NCBI GenBank assembly: GCA_027886175.1
Contig: JAJNNQ010000018.1
Span: 20,193,001 to 20,257,000 of the forward strand
Source: Phylloscopus collybita
Lineage: Eukaryota > Chordata > Aves > Passeriformes > Phylloscopidae
Direction: 5' to 3'
DNA: 64,000 nucleotides
Shown here: one piece after another, positions 12,441 to 24,328 of the stretch
Layout: each line of letters begins with the position of its first letter
Numbering within the stretch: position 1 is the stretch's first letter
Program-made: the position numbers and the translations under genes
Notes under the pieces: generated by a model
Database searches by the model: none
What the model saw: only the letters and a program-made list of their open reading frames with translations
What the model was told of the DNA's origin: nothing

Positions 12441-15400
12441 TCCATCAGGAAATTGCCTCTGGGAGAAAAGAAGATTTGAGGATGTGGGAAGAGAATACAT
12501 ACACATTTGGTAGTCAATACTGATGAAATCAGGTAATACTGCTCTACACTGGTTAGAAAACCTGCCGTGCTTATCTAGATGTAATCATCATCTAAAGATT
12601 ATTTCTGGCTGTATCTTACATTATGTTCTTTCACCTTTCCACTGATAAAGCTTTTATATCTTATTATTGCATTACTTATAATGTCTGTTGCCAGCCCACC
12701 CAGCATGCTGCTTAAATAATTATAAGTTTTAATATGTTTCTGGCAGCAGAGACAAAGAACTCTACTTCTACCAACAGAAGATTAGCAGTCTCCTTCATTA
12801 GCAATTGTAAAAATATTCTGTTATTATGAATTACATTTTTTATTACTGTTATTATTATTTAACAGCAAGCTACATGCATCAGCATGTATGAGATGGCAGG
12901 GCTTCCATTCTTGTAGTAAGTCCTGCCCTAAGACCATTTCAGTGATGGGTGTACATCCCTGTTTCTTGTGCCTTCAGAAGTTTAGAAATCCTTCACAGGG
13001 CTCTCTCAAAACTTAATACCCACATACTCTTCAAAGAATAGTCTGCCAGATCCAGAGAGTTTCTCTTTCTCACACAGACACGGATAAGGTCCTCTTTTCT
13101 AGGTTTTCATTTTAGTGTGGGAGGTGGTTCCCTTCAAAAAACTGATTTTTTCTTTGTTGCTGTTGGTTTTGTTGGTTTTGCTGTTCTTTGTTTTCTGTAT
13201 TTGCAAACTATTTGTTGTAGCAAAATTCTAGCAAAGATGTAAGTTTTCATTTTTCCTTAAAAATTTTGTCCCCATTGGGGATGAAAAAGGGGAAGACATA
13301 CTTTGGAAGGCTTTATGAAGAAATGTTGTCAAGAAAGCCTTCCACTGTTATTAAACATAATTGTTACTGAGGGGATTTCCTTTAGTGACAGGAAGATTTT
13401 TGATCCCAGTCGGTTGTGTAGTCAGAACTGCAACTTCTAGACAGAATGAAAGGAATGGCAGGGAGGTAGGAAAAGGTAGCCGGGGTGGAATTATAGAGGG
13501 ATAAATTTGTGCTATGCTTAAAAGAAATGGTGGGAGAGTGCTCTTTCCTTTGGGAATGATATCTTGCCTAAGTTGCTTCAGAAGGCTGGACATTAAAAAA
13601 CATCTCTCCTTCTGGCTTCAGTACATCCTTAAGCATTCTTCCAGGTAATGAAACAAGATTGCAATTTTAAAATGTCTAGTTCCTGTGCCCAAAAAAACCT
13701 TTAAGCTATTATCTCTCCCCTTTTTCTATCATGGGGAGTGGCTCATACCTGCAGGCAGAGCATACTAGAGTGGCAGGGATGGTGACAGTCCTCTGTTGCT
13801 GTCCCAGCCTTTTTGCTAACATTTCCTACCACTGTAGGAGGGTCCACTAAATAGTTCAGCAAACACTTTAGGATGCCAGATATTGACATTGTTGGAAATC
13901 ATCCAGATCTATGTCTTTTAGAAGCATTTATAAATTTATTTTTTTATTTGCCTTTCCAAAGGGGTTGGTAAGCTAGGGCTGAAGTCTGCAGCAGACAAAG
14001 ACAGTAACCATTTCATTCAGTCTAAGTCTGTTGGCATGATGCCAATACAAAATGTCTTGAACAGAATTTTTCTGCTGTTGCAATGTATGGGAGAAAAATA
14101 CCCTTCTTAGTCAGGACAGCAACTAGTAGTCACCTATAGGGTCTGTACACAGTTGTAATTCACTCTCAGGGCTGATCATAGCCATTTCTGAACTGAGAAC
14201 TGTAATCATAAAAGTCCTAGGGAGAGAATTGAAACCTCATGCATGCAGTAAGTGGCCATCTATTATTTCAGTGTCATAGGTTTCCCAGATCTCTGCTTCC
14301 ACTGCCAGATTTCTTTCCACTTCTCAGAAAGACAGAAAAATACATATTTGTGTGGTATTATGTGACACTGAATCCCATGAGTTGTCCTCACAATTAGGCC
14401 CCATTTTCATAAATTCTCTTACTGAACCCAGAGCAACAGGGTCCACTAGAAGTAAGAGGCATATTTACAGAGCTGGATACACACACAGCTGGATCCTTGC
14501 CTGCATGGGGAACTGGTTGGTCACAACAGATTTTATGTGGAAAATTTACTGTACACCCACCCACAGGAATAGCAATACAGGCTATATCTACACTTAAAAA
14601 CACGAAGTTTAGAACAGGAAAAATGTCAGTGTGGCTACTGGTTGTTTTCATCCATTCTACAGTAGATGATAACAGAAATTTCAAACTGAATGTCCAGAAA
14701 ATGCAAGATGCAATTATACAGAGGTAAACCATATGTGGATTATGACATACTGTATTGATTCACCATGTCCAAAAAAAATTAAACTGATATAGACTGTGCA
14801 ATCAAGCTTTCTACCTTAATGTATATATCTTAGGCTCTTGAAGGAAGAAGCATTAGGTTGGTAGATCTGCTGTTGCTCTCTGTGTATTTGAATGGAAATG
14901 GCATTCAGCAAATTAGCTGAATGTTAGTTGAAAGGTTTCTAGATAGTTTTGTATTTGGTATAATACTGATCTAATAATATGTGGATTTTTCCCCCTATGC
15001 AAAAAATGTATTTTATTTGGTGTTTTCTTTCTAAGAGTAAGAATCTTGACTAAATACACTTCAAAACACTTTTGATGATGAGCTTAGGGCAGCTGAACCA
15101 TTGCTCTGCTGAGACATATCAGCATTATTCAAGAAATAAAATCTTCCTTTTTGCCCAACTGCCACTTGGACTTCAAATGATGTTTTACTTCTTAACAGAC
15201 AGAAGTACATAAGAAATTACACTTTCAATAGCATTCTCCCTAAACATTTTCAAAAGGTTTGGATACCAAGATAATAACTCCCTATAAAATAATAACTGCC
15301 TATAAAATAATATTTTATGTATTATCAACAAATAAACTCACAAACCTCTTCCAATTTCTGATGCATGTATTTCTTTCCATTATTCAGTTGGTCAAACAGA

Positions 15401-18010
15401 AGCAGTTTCTGAGTTTCAAGTTTCAGCATCTGCAGCTTCATTCACTGCTAAAGATTTCACCAATACACTATGAAATTTTATAACTTAAAATATTATGTTT
15501 GAGAACATAGAACCCTTTTAATTATTGAAATGTTTAACAGACCTTAAGAATTATTTCATGGCTACTAATAAGAATTTATTTATGGTGGTGGTGATTGTGG
15601 CTACTGAAGCTGTGGTTGGAGTGATAAGAATGCCTGTTCAAAACGGATGTCTGAGATAAAGATCCCAAAGAGACACTCAGCAAAGAAAGAGGAAACAATG
15701 GTATAGAAGCAACCATAAATAGGAGAAATAACCCACTGTGGATCCATGCTTTATGCTGGATAAAATCTAATCTCAGGGCAGCTTTCTTTGGAAAGAATTG
15801 TGAATTTCTTTGTTTGCAACATTTTGATTTGATTGTCTATCTTTGCTTGATTTCGTGGCAGTAAGCACATGAAAGCAAACCCTGTGATACTGCATAGAGC
15901 TATTTATTATGCAGAAATCTGTATTAATGTCAGTGTATTAATTTTTACTTTATAAAAAGCACTTGGTTAAGGACAGCTTGTAATGTTTGAAATAACAGTG
16001 AAGACACGTCCAATTCATCTCATTACTGCTCTCTAATAAGGGTAACTCATGCAAAGTGATGAGTCAGTCTAACACCCATGAGCCTCTAAGGGTGGATCTA
16101 GGCATAAGAGGCAGCAAAATACTTAAGAGAATTTCTGCAAAAAAGGCTGTCAGGTTTGCAGGACTACTCCACAAAAACAGCATTTTCCAATGTTTTAAAG
16201 GAAAAGCAGTTGGGAAAACTTAGCTGTGAGGTGATGCACATGGAAAATTATAGAAGTTCCTCAGCTTAATTCTGTGTATTACAAGGTACTGGTTCTTTGG
16301 TATTTTAAATATATTTTCCAATGCAGTCTCACGTACCTCCCGTACAATGAGAATCGTTCCCACTCTCTTTTTTATCTGAGCAAAATTATCCTGCCTTACA
16401 TGTAGTAATAACTCTATAAATTTGTTCTGCTACTGAAAAAAACTCTGTCTTTACAGGGAACTGAGAAGTTAACAGGGAAAGAGAACGTGGGACAGCTTGT
16501 TTTGGTAGCACAGACACAAGACAACTCACAGTGTTTGTGGGCAGCTGCTACCAAAATGAATTAGAGTTAGAAAAATCCTAGAGTTAGAGAACCACCTTCT
16601 TTCTAAAACATAATCAAGATCTTTTTAACTACTTTAAGGGCACCTCATAAGTGCACGAATTATGAAAGCAGAGCTAAGAGACAATGAACACCATCTTATG
16701 GTAGTACAAGCACGTCACCACCTACTACAGGAGTTCCAGATGTCAGCTGTCAGAGTATGCCTCTTGTAGGAATGTTTCCACGTGGTGAGCAGCCTGGTCT
16801 CTAGTAAGTCATCAGTAAGTCTCTTCTTGGTTTCCCCATCACCTGCCAAAAGGGAGAGGTAACACCTGCTCACCCCATACTGTGTATTTGCTTCTCTTTA
16901 GGGGTTCATTAATCAGTTAATAGCTACAAAGCGAACAAGGAAATATTAACAAATATTCACATCAATTCAGAGGTGTAAATTGGTGCTTGCTAGTAGAGTT
17001 TTCTCACTATGCAACGCTTTGCTTACTAAAGTCTGTCACCTGATGCTATTATGGCTGATAATTGAGTCAATCTCTCCAGGAATGTTTTAGTGTTTTGGAC
17101 AGGCTCTCCTTGGGAGAGTTTTCATGCTGAATACATTATTTTGAATGCTATTGATAGGGTATTTTTTTAGTCTATTCCCTATGTAATCCTCAAGTCACTC
17201 TGAAGAGTCTTCTTTAAGCTTAAAGTAGATACCAACTTGGGCCTTAGTTTTTCTGTTATTAATTTTTCCTCATATTAGGAACTTAACTCAAGATAACACA
17301 TTGTCACCAAAAGAATTTCCTTCTTTTACCTTAGGAGCAGAAAACAAACAAAAATGGTGATTAATGCTGTTTCTTTTTATAAAATCTTTCTGCATTCTGT
17401 GGTGGATACATTAGACCCCAACAATAACCTCTTTTTGCTACAAGGCCAACATATGGATTATTGAATCATTCCAACTTCCTGTTATCCAGAAAAAAAATGC
17501 ATGTAATTAATCTCCATGAGTAGTAGCAGCTTCATCAGGGAAGATATTTTAGAATTATCCTTCACTTCTGTGGAACAAAAAGACTGAGCATTCAGAAATC
17601 CTTTACAAAGGACGATAGCTGAACTTCAGTCTAAATATAGAGTCAGAGGATCCTTTTTGATCACATTTTTTTTGCTTTGCATGTGCTTAGAAATTGTCTC
17701 CTAGATTAGGAATGCACAATCCTTGAATATTTTGAGTGTTTGTATGGTAAACTCTAAAGTCTTGTCAAGACTTTTATACTTGGTTATTGAAGCAAAATAA
17801 AGAACAAGTTGAAAAGAGTTCTAAAAGCTGAAATTACTTAAGTAATGTTCTCATAGTGCAGTCTTTTGTGGCAGTACATGCTTAAGGTGCAACTGCTCTC
17901 ATTTTAAAGTTCACCTTCTTGTCAACTGACATAGCTTTTTAAGAGACTCACTGGGACTCAGTGAGAGAGTCTGTCTCCTGAAAAAAAATTAAACAGTGTT
18001 TAATTAAACA
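12441..18010. other. AT-rich noncoding DNA, nothing firm
   Basis: I see no repeat family or coding gene. A strong acceptor at about 13621 and a donor at 13645 enclose only 23 bases and are not convincing. A perfect AP-1-type TGAGTCA lies at 16060-16066 within a stretch of balanced composition (about 15850-16110). No other evidence of regulation accompanies it. Confidence 0.5.
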
Positions 18011-18480
18011 GAGAAATTTTTCCTCACATACAAATGGAACTTCCTTGAACCTTTCTTGTGTCCCTGCTTGGCACCACTGAGGTCCTGGCCTCATCTTCTC
18101 CACACCCTCACTTCAGACACTTGTGTACATTGATAAGACTCCTTCTCAGCGGACTCTTGTTGACATTAAACAGGCCCAAATCTCATGCTTTTCTCATATG
18201 TTCCAGACCTTAATCGTCTTTGTTGGCTTTCACTGAAATCACTACAGCAGCTCCGAGTCTCTCTTGTACTGAGGAGCCCAGAACTGGGCACAGCACCCCA
18301 GCTCTGCCTCTCCAGGGCTGTGTAGAGGGGCAGGATCACCTCTCTTCACCTGCTGGCAACGCTTTATCCAATGTACCACAAGATACCACTGGCTGCCTTG
18401 GACACAAGGAAGGGCACACTGCTGGCTGTTGGACAGCTCGTTGTCCACCAGGACCTTCAAACCTTTTATTCTGCAGACAA
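18011..18480 (-). mobile_element. CR1 LINE fragment (RT C-terminus and 3' part)
   Basis: Read on the minus strand, this is the 3' portion of a CR1 non-LTR retrotransposon. It covers the C-terminal part of the reverse-transcriptase ORF and the region after it. The translated minus strand contains CAQFWAPQYKRDSELL and KVLVDNELSNSQQCALP, which match the conserved CR1 RT C-terminal segment. Frame breaks after this part show the copy is dead. It is 5'-truncated, as is usual for CR1. On its 5' side it abuts an A/C-rich simple repeat. The terminal 8-bp microsatellite typical of intact CR1 3' ends is not seen, so the 3' end is also eroded. Confidence 0.88.
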
Positions 18481-18596
18481 AAATTAAAAAACACAAAATA
18501 AGCAAACAAACAAACAAACAAACAACAACAACAAAAAAACCCACACACACACACAAAAAACCCAAAAACAACAAAACCAAACCAACCAACAACCAA
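18481..18596. repeat. CAAA/CA/CCAA-rich simple repeat
   Basis: A composite A/C tract runs from (CAAA)n through (CAA)n and (CA)n to (CCAA)n. It sits exactly at the 5' truncation point of the minus-strand CR1. The spurious long minus-strand frame through this tract encodes only Phe/Val/Cys-rich low complexity and is not a gene. Confidence 0.9.
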
Positions 18597-20957
18597 GTGT
18601 ATCTCTGCAAGCAGCCTGTTCTGAGGAAGCTGGAAGCCAAGGTCTGGAGGAATGGAGGAAGAAGGGGTGTCTTTGGTTTAAAATGAATATATTCAAAAAC
18701 TTGAAACATTTCAAGGCTGTCATACTAAAGTCATAAAAAGCTCATATTGTTTGTCAGCACCATAGAACTTCACATAAAAGTAAAACATTGCTTTTCAAAC
18801 CTCTTCAATTATGCTTTCTACTGCTCTGCAGCACCCAGGGTTTATTCTAACCCCAATTCCGCTCTCATTTTCTCTCCCTATCCTACCATTAAATATTTCA
18901 TTCTTCTCTTCACAGACTGAATTTTCTGTTCTTTTTAAAAAACAAAAACATTTTCTTTCTCTTTATTATGAATTTTATGTGCCCTTCTGGCAGTAAAAAT
19001 CCCTTTTCTCCTGTCACATGACCATGGCCATTAAAAATCATATGTTCCTGAGGAGATAATGTACTTTTATTGTTTTAGCATGAAAATATCAATTGTACCT
19101 CAGGTACATAATGCAATCTGCTCAATAGTTTGAAGCCAAAATAACTTGTTTTCAGGTACTCAGTGCTATTACACAGATTACCTTCTGCTTCTGTTGTTGT
19201 TTGTGTTGATTGTCCTCATCTGTCTAAATTGCAGGTGTGGCTATAAAGTTCCTAGGGAAGCCTGTCCAGATATCAGCACAGAATTTATTAACAGTTATAA
19301 AATAGACTCTTCCTAGAAAATCTGAGGATATAGTAATGGGTTGAATTAGTGTTCCATGCACACCTGGGCACATGGTCAGTGTTCCAGACCCCATTGACGA
19401 GTCTCATTACCTCATTACCTCCTTATCAACTGTCTAGTGTGTCTTTGGGTTACTTCCTCTCTTTTCTTGCTACTAATCTTATTTTAGAAACCACTTTTGT
19501 AAAAACAAATAAACAAAACACAGAACCAAAAAAACCAAACTAAAACAAAAACCGAAAACAGAAGACTGAACTCAGCTTGGCAAAAATAAATAATTATAAC
19601 AGTGTACCTACATTAATCTGGGTAGAGATAGATAAGAATCAAGCATAGGCACTCAGTGTACTGGTATCTATATTACTCTGCTTCTTGTGTTGCTGTCAGT
19701 TTTCTTTTGCTTATTTATGCAGAATTGTTATCTTTTCAGATTATGAATAAATTTCTTGTTCATGTTCTATCCACTATTGTATTAAAACATTTTTTCCTAA
19801 AAGGTAAGCCTGTGACTAATCCATTGAGTCTGCTGCAATACTTTGCAATAATCTGCAATACTAGATTGGGTGTTAGCACAGGGATATAGCAAGGACAGTT
19901 CAATGAAAGTTTCACAGACAAAAAGTATCATATGCATATGGCTATGATCAAAGCAAATAAACAGGAAAAACTCATCTCCATGGTGAGGCACTGGGATTAC
20001 ACTGAGGTGACCAAATACTCCTCTTTAGAGGCAAGATTGTCCACCAGAGATCTGAAAGTTTGTGGTATGCATTTGACACTCCTCAAAGCTACTTTCTGCT
20101 CTGTTTCTCAAAGGAGCTCTACTGGTTTTTCTGGTTCTAAAGGCATATGATGTAGTAGAGTTATTCAGTCAGGTTCTCAGCAGTCATTACATCTTTGCAA
20201 ATTATCTTTGCTCTTGTCTGGGACAGATTTATCCAGAATTTGCTCTTCACTGTTGATAATATATATTTCATATACAAACAAGCAATATGCCTTTGGTAAT
20301 TTTAAAGTTTTATAATAAATTATAAAATTATATGAATTATAAAATTCATTCATTGAGGATTTTCATATTACTTTGACCATAGCTCTGCACAAATTTGTTG
20401 ACTTTTCCTTTATGATTTTTCATTATATAAGATTTTATTTCCCCAATTATTAATATTTTTTAGAACTTTTTATTATATAAATGTTCCTTGTTAATTTATT
20501 TGATGTACTGGTGATAACAGAACAAAACAATGCTGGGGAACTTACATTGTCAACGGCTTTTGATTAAGGATGAGGAAGAAGGTGTTTCCTTTAGGGAGAA
20601 TAACTCCTCTCAGGAGACAGGGGGACAGATTGCAACACCAGGAGGGAAAAGAGATGTCAGTTATAGCGCAGGAGGTAAATAAATGTTTCCCTTGACTACT
20701 GGTAAGACAGTTTGCATGTGTGGTTCTGGGATTAATAGAGTCTAATTGAAAACAAATTTGTTCTTACTAGTCCCCAAAAGTTCACTTTACTTTTGGACAT
20801 CCTGTTCCACTGAGACCCAATTCTCTAAAATGCTTGAGGGTGAGGGATGCAGACAGAATTTTTCTGTCAGGTATATAGGTACAGTTTTGTAACTATTTTT
20901 AGATTTTTAATGAGTCTCTGTATATAATCATACATGTCTGTTAATGCCAACAGATTC
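18597..20957. other. noncoding DNA with a degenerate A/C tract
   Basis: An A-rich AAAC tract lies at about 19500-19562. A strong acceptor-like site at 19234 is followed by 26 open codons and a stop, without a donor. I could not assign it. Otherwise no gene or repeat family is recognised. Confidence 0.5.
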
Positions 20958-20973
20958 GTGTGTGTGTGTGTGT
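20958..20973. repeat. (GT)8 microsatellite
   Basis: Eight uninterrupted GT units. This is a simple repeat only. Confidence 0.9.
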
Positions 20974-22272
20974 TGAATATTTGTATGCATGCTTGTGTTT
21001 TCATGCTTGTGTTTCTGGAAATAATTCAGGTTTTGTCCTGTTTATTTCCTTTTTAGTGTCTTGGAACCCTCTTTCCTAGGAGAGAACCAAAATATTCTTC
21101 TTTGGAGACTGTGCCTTGCCATGTTTTACACCAGAATTCACTTTGGCCAACCTCCAAACATGAAAGTAGTCTCTGTTTCACAATACACATGCCTGCTATT
21201 CATTCAACTGCTGACTCTGTTACCCCACATAATGGAAGCACATCACATTTCCTTTATTCCTATGTTTTCATTTTCAACATGACTTTGGAATCTCTTTTAA
21301 AGATTTGTATATAGGTATGTATGTAAGTAATAAGTACCAACAAAACATGACGAGTGCACAGCCAGCTGTGTTCATCCCAGGCATATGTTCCAGACACTTA
21401 TATCACAGAGAAACTGAAAATAAAAAGGTAGTATGTGCACCATGAAAGAGCCCAATCATGCTACAATTAATGCAGATTTTCACTGTGACTAAAGTTGTGG
21501 CCCTAAATCATGATCAGTGCCTAATGCAGCAATAAGCAGCTTGTCATGTGATGCAACAGTACTTGTAGTCTAGATTATTCCCATTCTACATGGTTATATA
21601 TAACAATTACCCAACCAATGTTGTTCATCCAGAAAGTGCAAAACCGTTTTACTCATTTGCATGAATTCACAGTAAAACGGTGCAGTCAAGCAGCATGCAG
21701 AGCAGCTCCAGGGAGCCTGCACCCACATAGCAGACAAAGCAGAATCATCCTGGAATGACAAACACACTCCACCTGCAGGCAAAGAACTGACATTCTTACA
21801 AACTTCTCAAATACTCATCCTCCTCAGTTCATAGCTCTGGTAAATGGGCTGCTGCAGACATATGTTAAAATCCAAATCCATTTATTATCCTGTGCATATA
21901 TATTTCATTAAAAGGTGCTGTGAAGATGGAGGCTATTCATGTATTCATGTGCCTCTCTGTTTTTTGATTTGGTTTCTTTTTTCAATTTTTCCCAATTTAT
22001 TTTTGATTGTTTTCTATTCCTCAGAGGCCAAAATTCAATATGTAAAAATGCTTTTAAAAAGGTGAATCAACTTCTAATGTCAAATTCAATAAGGTCAGCT
22101 ACCACAATCTCATCACTTAACAACATAAAGAGAAAAGACAACGATGTCCCACATTTCTGCTATTTTCAGAGATGCTCTGAGTTGAAAATTAAGGATAATT
22201 TACTGCAGCACTTAGAATACAAACTGATATTCAGAAAATGGGCATCATAGAATGATTTTATCCAGTTTTATG
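20974..22272. other. noncoding DNA, nothing recognised
   Basis: Frames up to 103 codons occur but carry no recognisable motif and no splice-site support. No transposable element is identified. Confidence 0.5.
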
Positions 22273-22357
22273 TATTTATCTATTTATTTATTTATTTATT
22301 TTTATTCTGAATCCTATAGCTATTTATTTATTTATTTATTCTGAAACCTATAGCTAT
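22273..22357. repeat. (ATTT)n with 34-bp tandem duplication
   Basis: Two ATTT arrays are each followed by a near-identical CTGAA-CCTATAGCTATT segment. The two CTGA starts are 34 bases apart (22307 and 22341), and the copies differ by one substitution. A segmental slip inside a growing ATTT array explains the pattern. Confidence 0.8.
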
Positions 22358-22904
22358 TAATACACTCTAAACTCCAGGGAAGTGAAGGCACAAATGTAGA
22401 GTTATTTTCCTTACCTTGTTTGCAGGGAAAAGCTGAATTTCAGGTGCTCATAAAGTAGCGGTGGAACTGCTTCTTTCATTTTTACGTGCTTTGGTGCATT
22501 GCATGCCTGCAGGTATGGCACAGATTGAGGGTCTGCTTGAAGGGGACACCACTAGGAAGCACCATCTCCAGCAAGCAAAGCTCCTCCTCAAATTCATCAC
22601 AGCTCAAAAAATGGCTCTGACAGCTGCAACTCCATGAGGACTGCAGCCCTGCTGTGTGGCTGGCAATGTCACACTCCAGGGATGGATAGTTGTAATTCCT
22701 TTACAGGTGAAATGATCCATGCAGTCTCAATATGACTGCTCAATCCTTGCCAGTAAACCTGGGTAATCAATTAAAAAAAAAATCAGCAAGAACTTTATGG
22801 AGAAAGGGTTTTGATAAAATGGAGATGGATTAATTTCAGGTTATTAAAAATCATTATTCAATTTTCAAAGTTAATATTTAATTTAAGAAAAAAGGGGTTT
22901 CTCT
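22358..22904. other. noncoding DNA, nothing recognised
   Basis: A good donor-like CTGCAG/GTATGG site occurs near 22510. All three frames of the exon it would close contain stops, so no exon is called. No repeat is recognised. Confidence 0.5.
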
Positions 22905-23113
22905 GGTTTTTGTTTGTTTGTTTGTGTTTTTGTTGTTGTTGTAGTTTTTGGGATTTTTTTTGGTTTTGTTTTGGTTTGGGGTTTTTTTGTGTGTTTTTGT
23001 TTGTTTGTTTGTTTGTTTGTTTGTTTGTTTGGTTGTTTTTTTTTTTTTTTGGTTGGTTGGTTTTTTGTTTGTGTTGGTTGGTTGGTTGGTTGGTTGGTTT
23101 GGTTTGTTTTTTT
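22905..23113. repeat. GTTT/GGTT-rich low-complexity tract
   Basis: About 200 bases consist almost only of T and G, with pure (GTTT)n and (GGTT)n segments and T runs up to 13. The open frames here (Phe/Val/Cys/Leu/Trp-rich) are artefacts of composition. Similar tracts recur on both strands elsewhere in the window. Confidence 0.92.
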
Positions 23114-24200
23114 AATCCAGTATCAAATAGTATAGGGTTTTGATCTGTGTTTCCCCAAATAAATTATTTAGGATAAAACTTCCTCTTCTTTGGATATCAA
23201 ACAATATATGTTGAATCCTAAACCTATAAACATACTTATCCTGCAATTGGGATTCACGAATAAATTCCCAGGTACTCTTTGCCAAAAAAACAAACAAAAA
23301 CTATTTTTAAGTATCATAGGGCAGGTTTACTGTAAGTCAAAGTTAGTCTAGAGAAATAAACAATTTAAATAACTAACTAATTGAGAAGGTAATGTCTTAT
23401 TCTCTAGAATTCCCCATTTCTTTCTTAACTTTCCACAAAAGAAGACTAGAATGATGATCTTACTCTCAAATATGGAGCTCTTTACATCTGTATAAGCACA
23501 GATGTTTTCCACTCCTCAAGATTTCAATACTCTGTTCCAAATCTTCTAAGGCATACATTATTTACAGAATTTAAAGATTACTTTGCTCCCTGTACTGTAT
23601 ATCACTTCAGTCAAAACATTTTCTCTGGTGAGTTCATTTTCTCATCTGATGCAGTGCAGCATTAAGCATCTGCCTAAGTCAAACTTTGTGAATATGCTAC
23701 TCGAGGGCAAGAACTTTGCTACATAATGTTTGCATTTGTAAGCTCTTTGCTGAGTGTTGTTCATAACATGGATCTTATTAAGAAAACAGTCCAGAGAGTT
23801 CACAGGTTTTTTGTGTATTATTTATTCAGCTCTTGCTCTGATATTTTTTATTAACAATGCCCCACATGTAATTTCTTTATGTGTACTTTTTTGTCCCATA
23901 GTGGCTATTTATCTATTAAGTGCTCTAAATAAAGCCAGCCTAAGATTTTATTTGAGAATTGAGCATTCAGTTGAGTTCTGTAAAAAATATTGTATTAACA
24001 TTATCAGAAACTGGTTTTATCTTTCTGTTTAAGTGATACTCCTAATTTCAGTGGTCTTAGTTCTAATTTGTATGAATGTGAGGGATATGAAAAGAATAAT
24101 ATGTGAATTATTGTATGACAGTATGGAAATTGAATCAAATTTTTTACCATAAAAAAAATCTCTACCAGTCATTTGAAGCTGTCTATTACGTATAATCCTT
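23114..24200. other. AT-rich noncoding DNA
   Basis: No repeat family, exon or RNA gene is recognised. The frame at 23754-24032 is hydrophobic only because the DNA is T-rich. Confidence 0.5.
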
Positions 24201-24328
24201 AAAAACAAAAACAAAAACAAAAAAAAAAAAAAAAAAAAACAAAAAACAAAAAAAAAAAAAAAACAAAACAAAACAAAAAAAACCACCAAAAAATCAAAAC
24301 AAACAAACAAAACAAACAAACAAAAAAA
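24201..24328. repeat. A-rich (AAAAC)n low-complexity tract
   Basis: About 128 bases of A with regularly spaced C, including an uninterrupted A run of about 20. It is the complement-sense counterpart of the GTTT tract 1.1 kb upstream. The minus-strand frame rich in Phe is not a gene. Confidence 0.92.

Noticed and set aside
12449..12523. 24-codon open stretch behind a pyrimidine-rich acceptor
   Set aside because: It directly follows the MIR-like relic, has no donor, and the length is expected by chance.
18242..18709. 155-codon minus-strand frame as a gene
   Set aside because: Its C-terminal half is CR1 reverse transcriptase and its middle is simple repeat. It is a chance fusion, not a gene.
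19235..19316. Possible terminal exon (26 codons then stop) behind a strong acceptor
   Set aside because: One of three frames staying open for 26 codons is likely by chance, and nothing identifies the peptide.
22811..23143. 110-codon hydrophobic frame
   Set aside because: Produced by the GTTT/GGTT low-complexity tract. It has no signal peptide logic, domain or codon bias.
24029..24319. Phe-rich 96-codon minus-strand frame
   Set aside because: Artefact of the AAAAC tract read in reverse complement.
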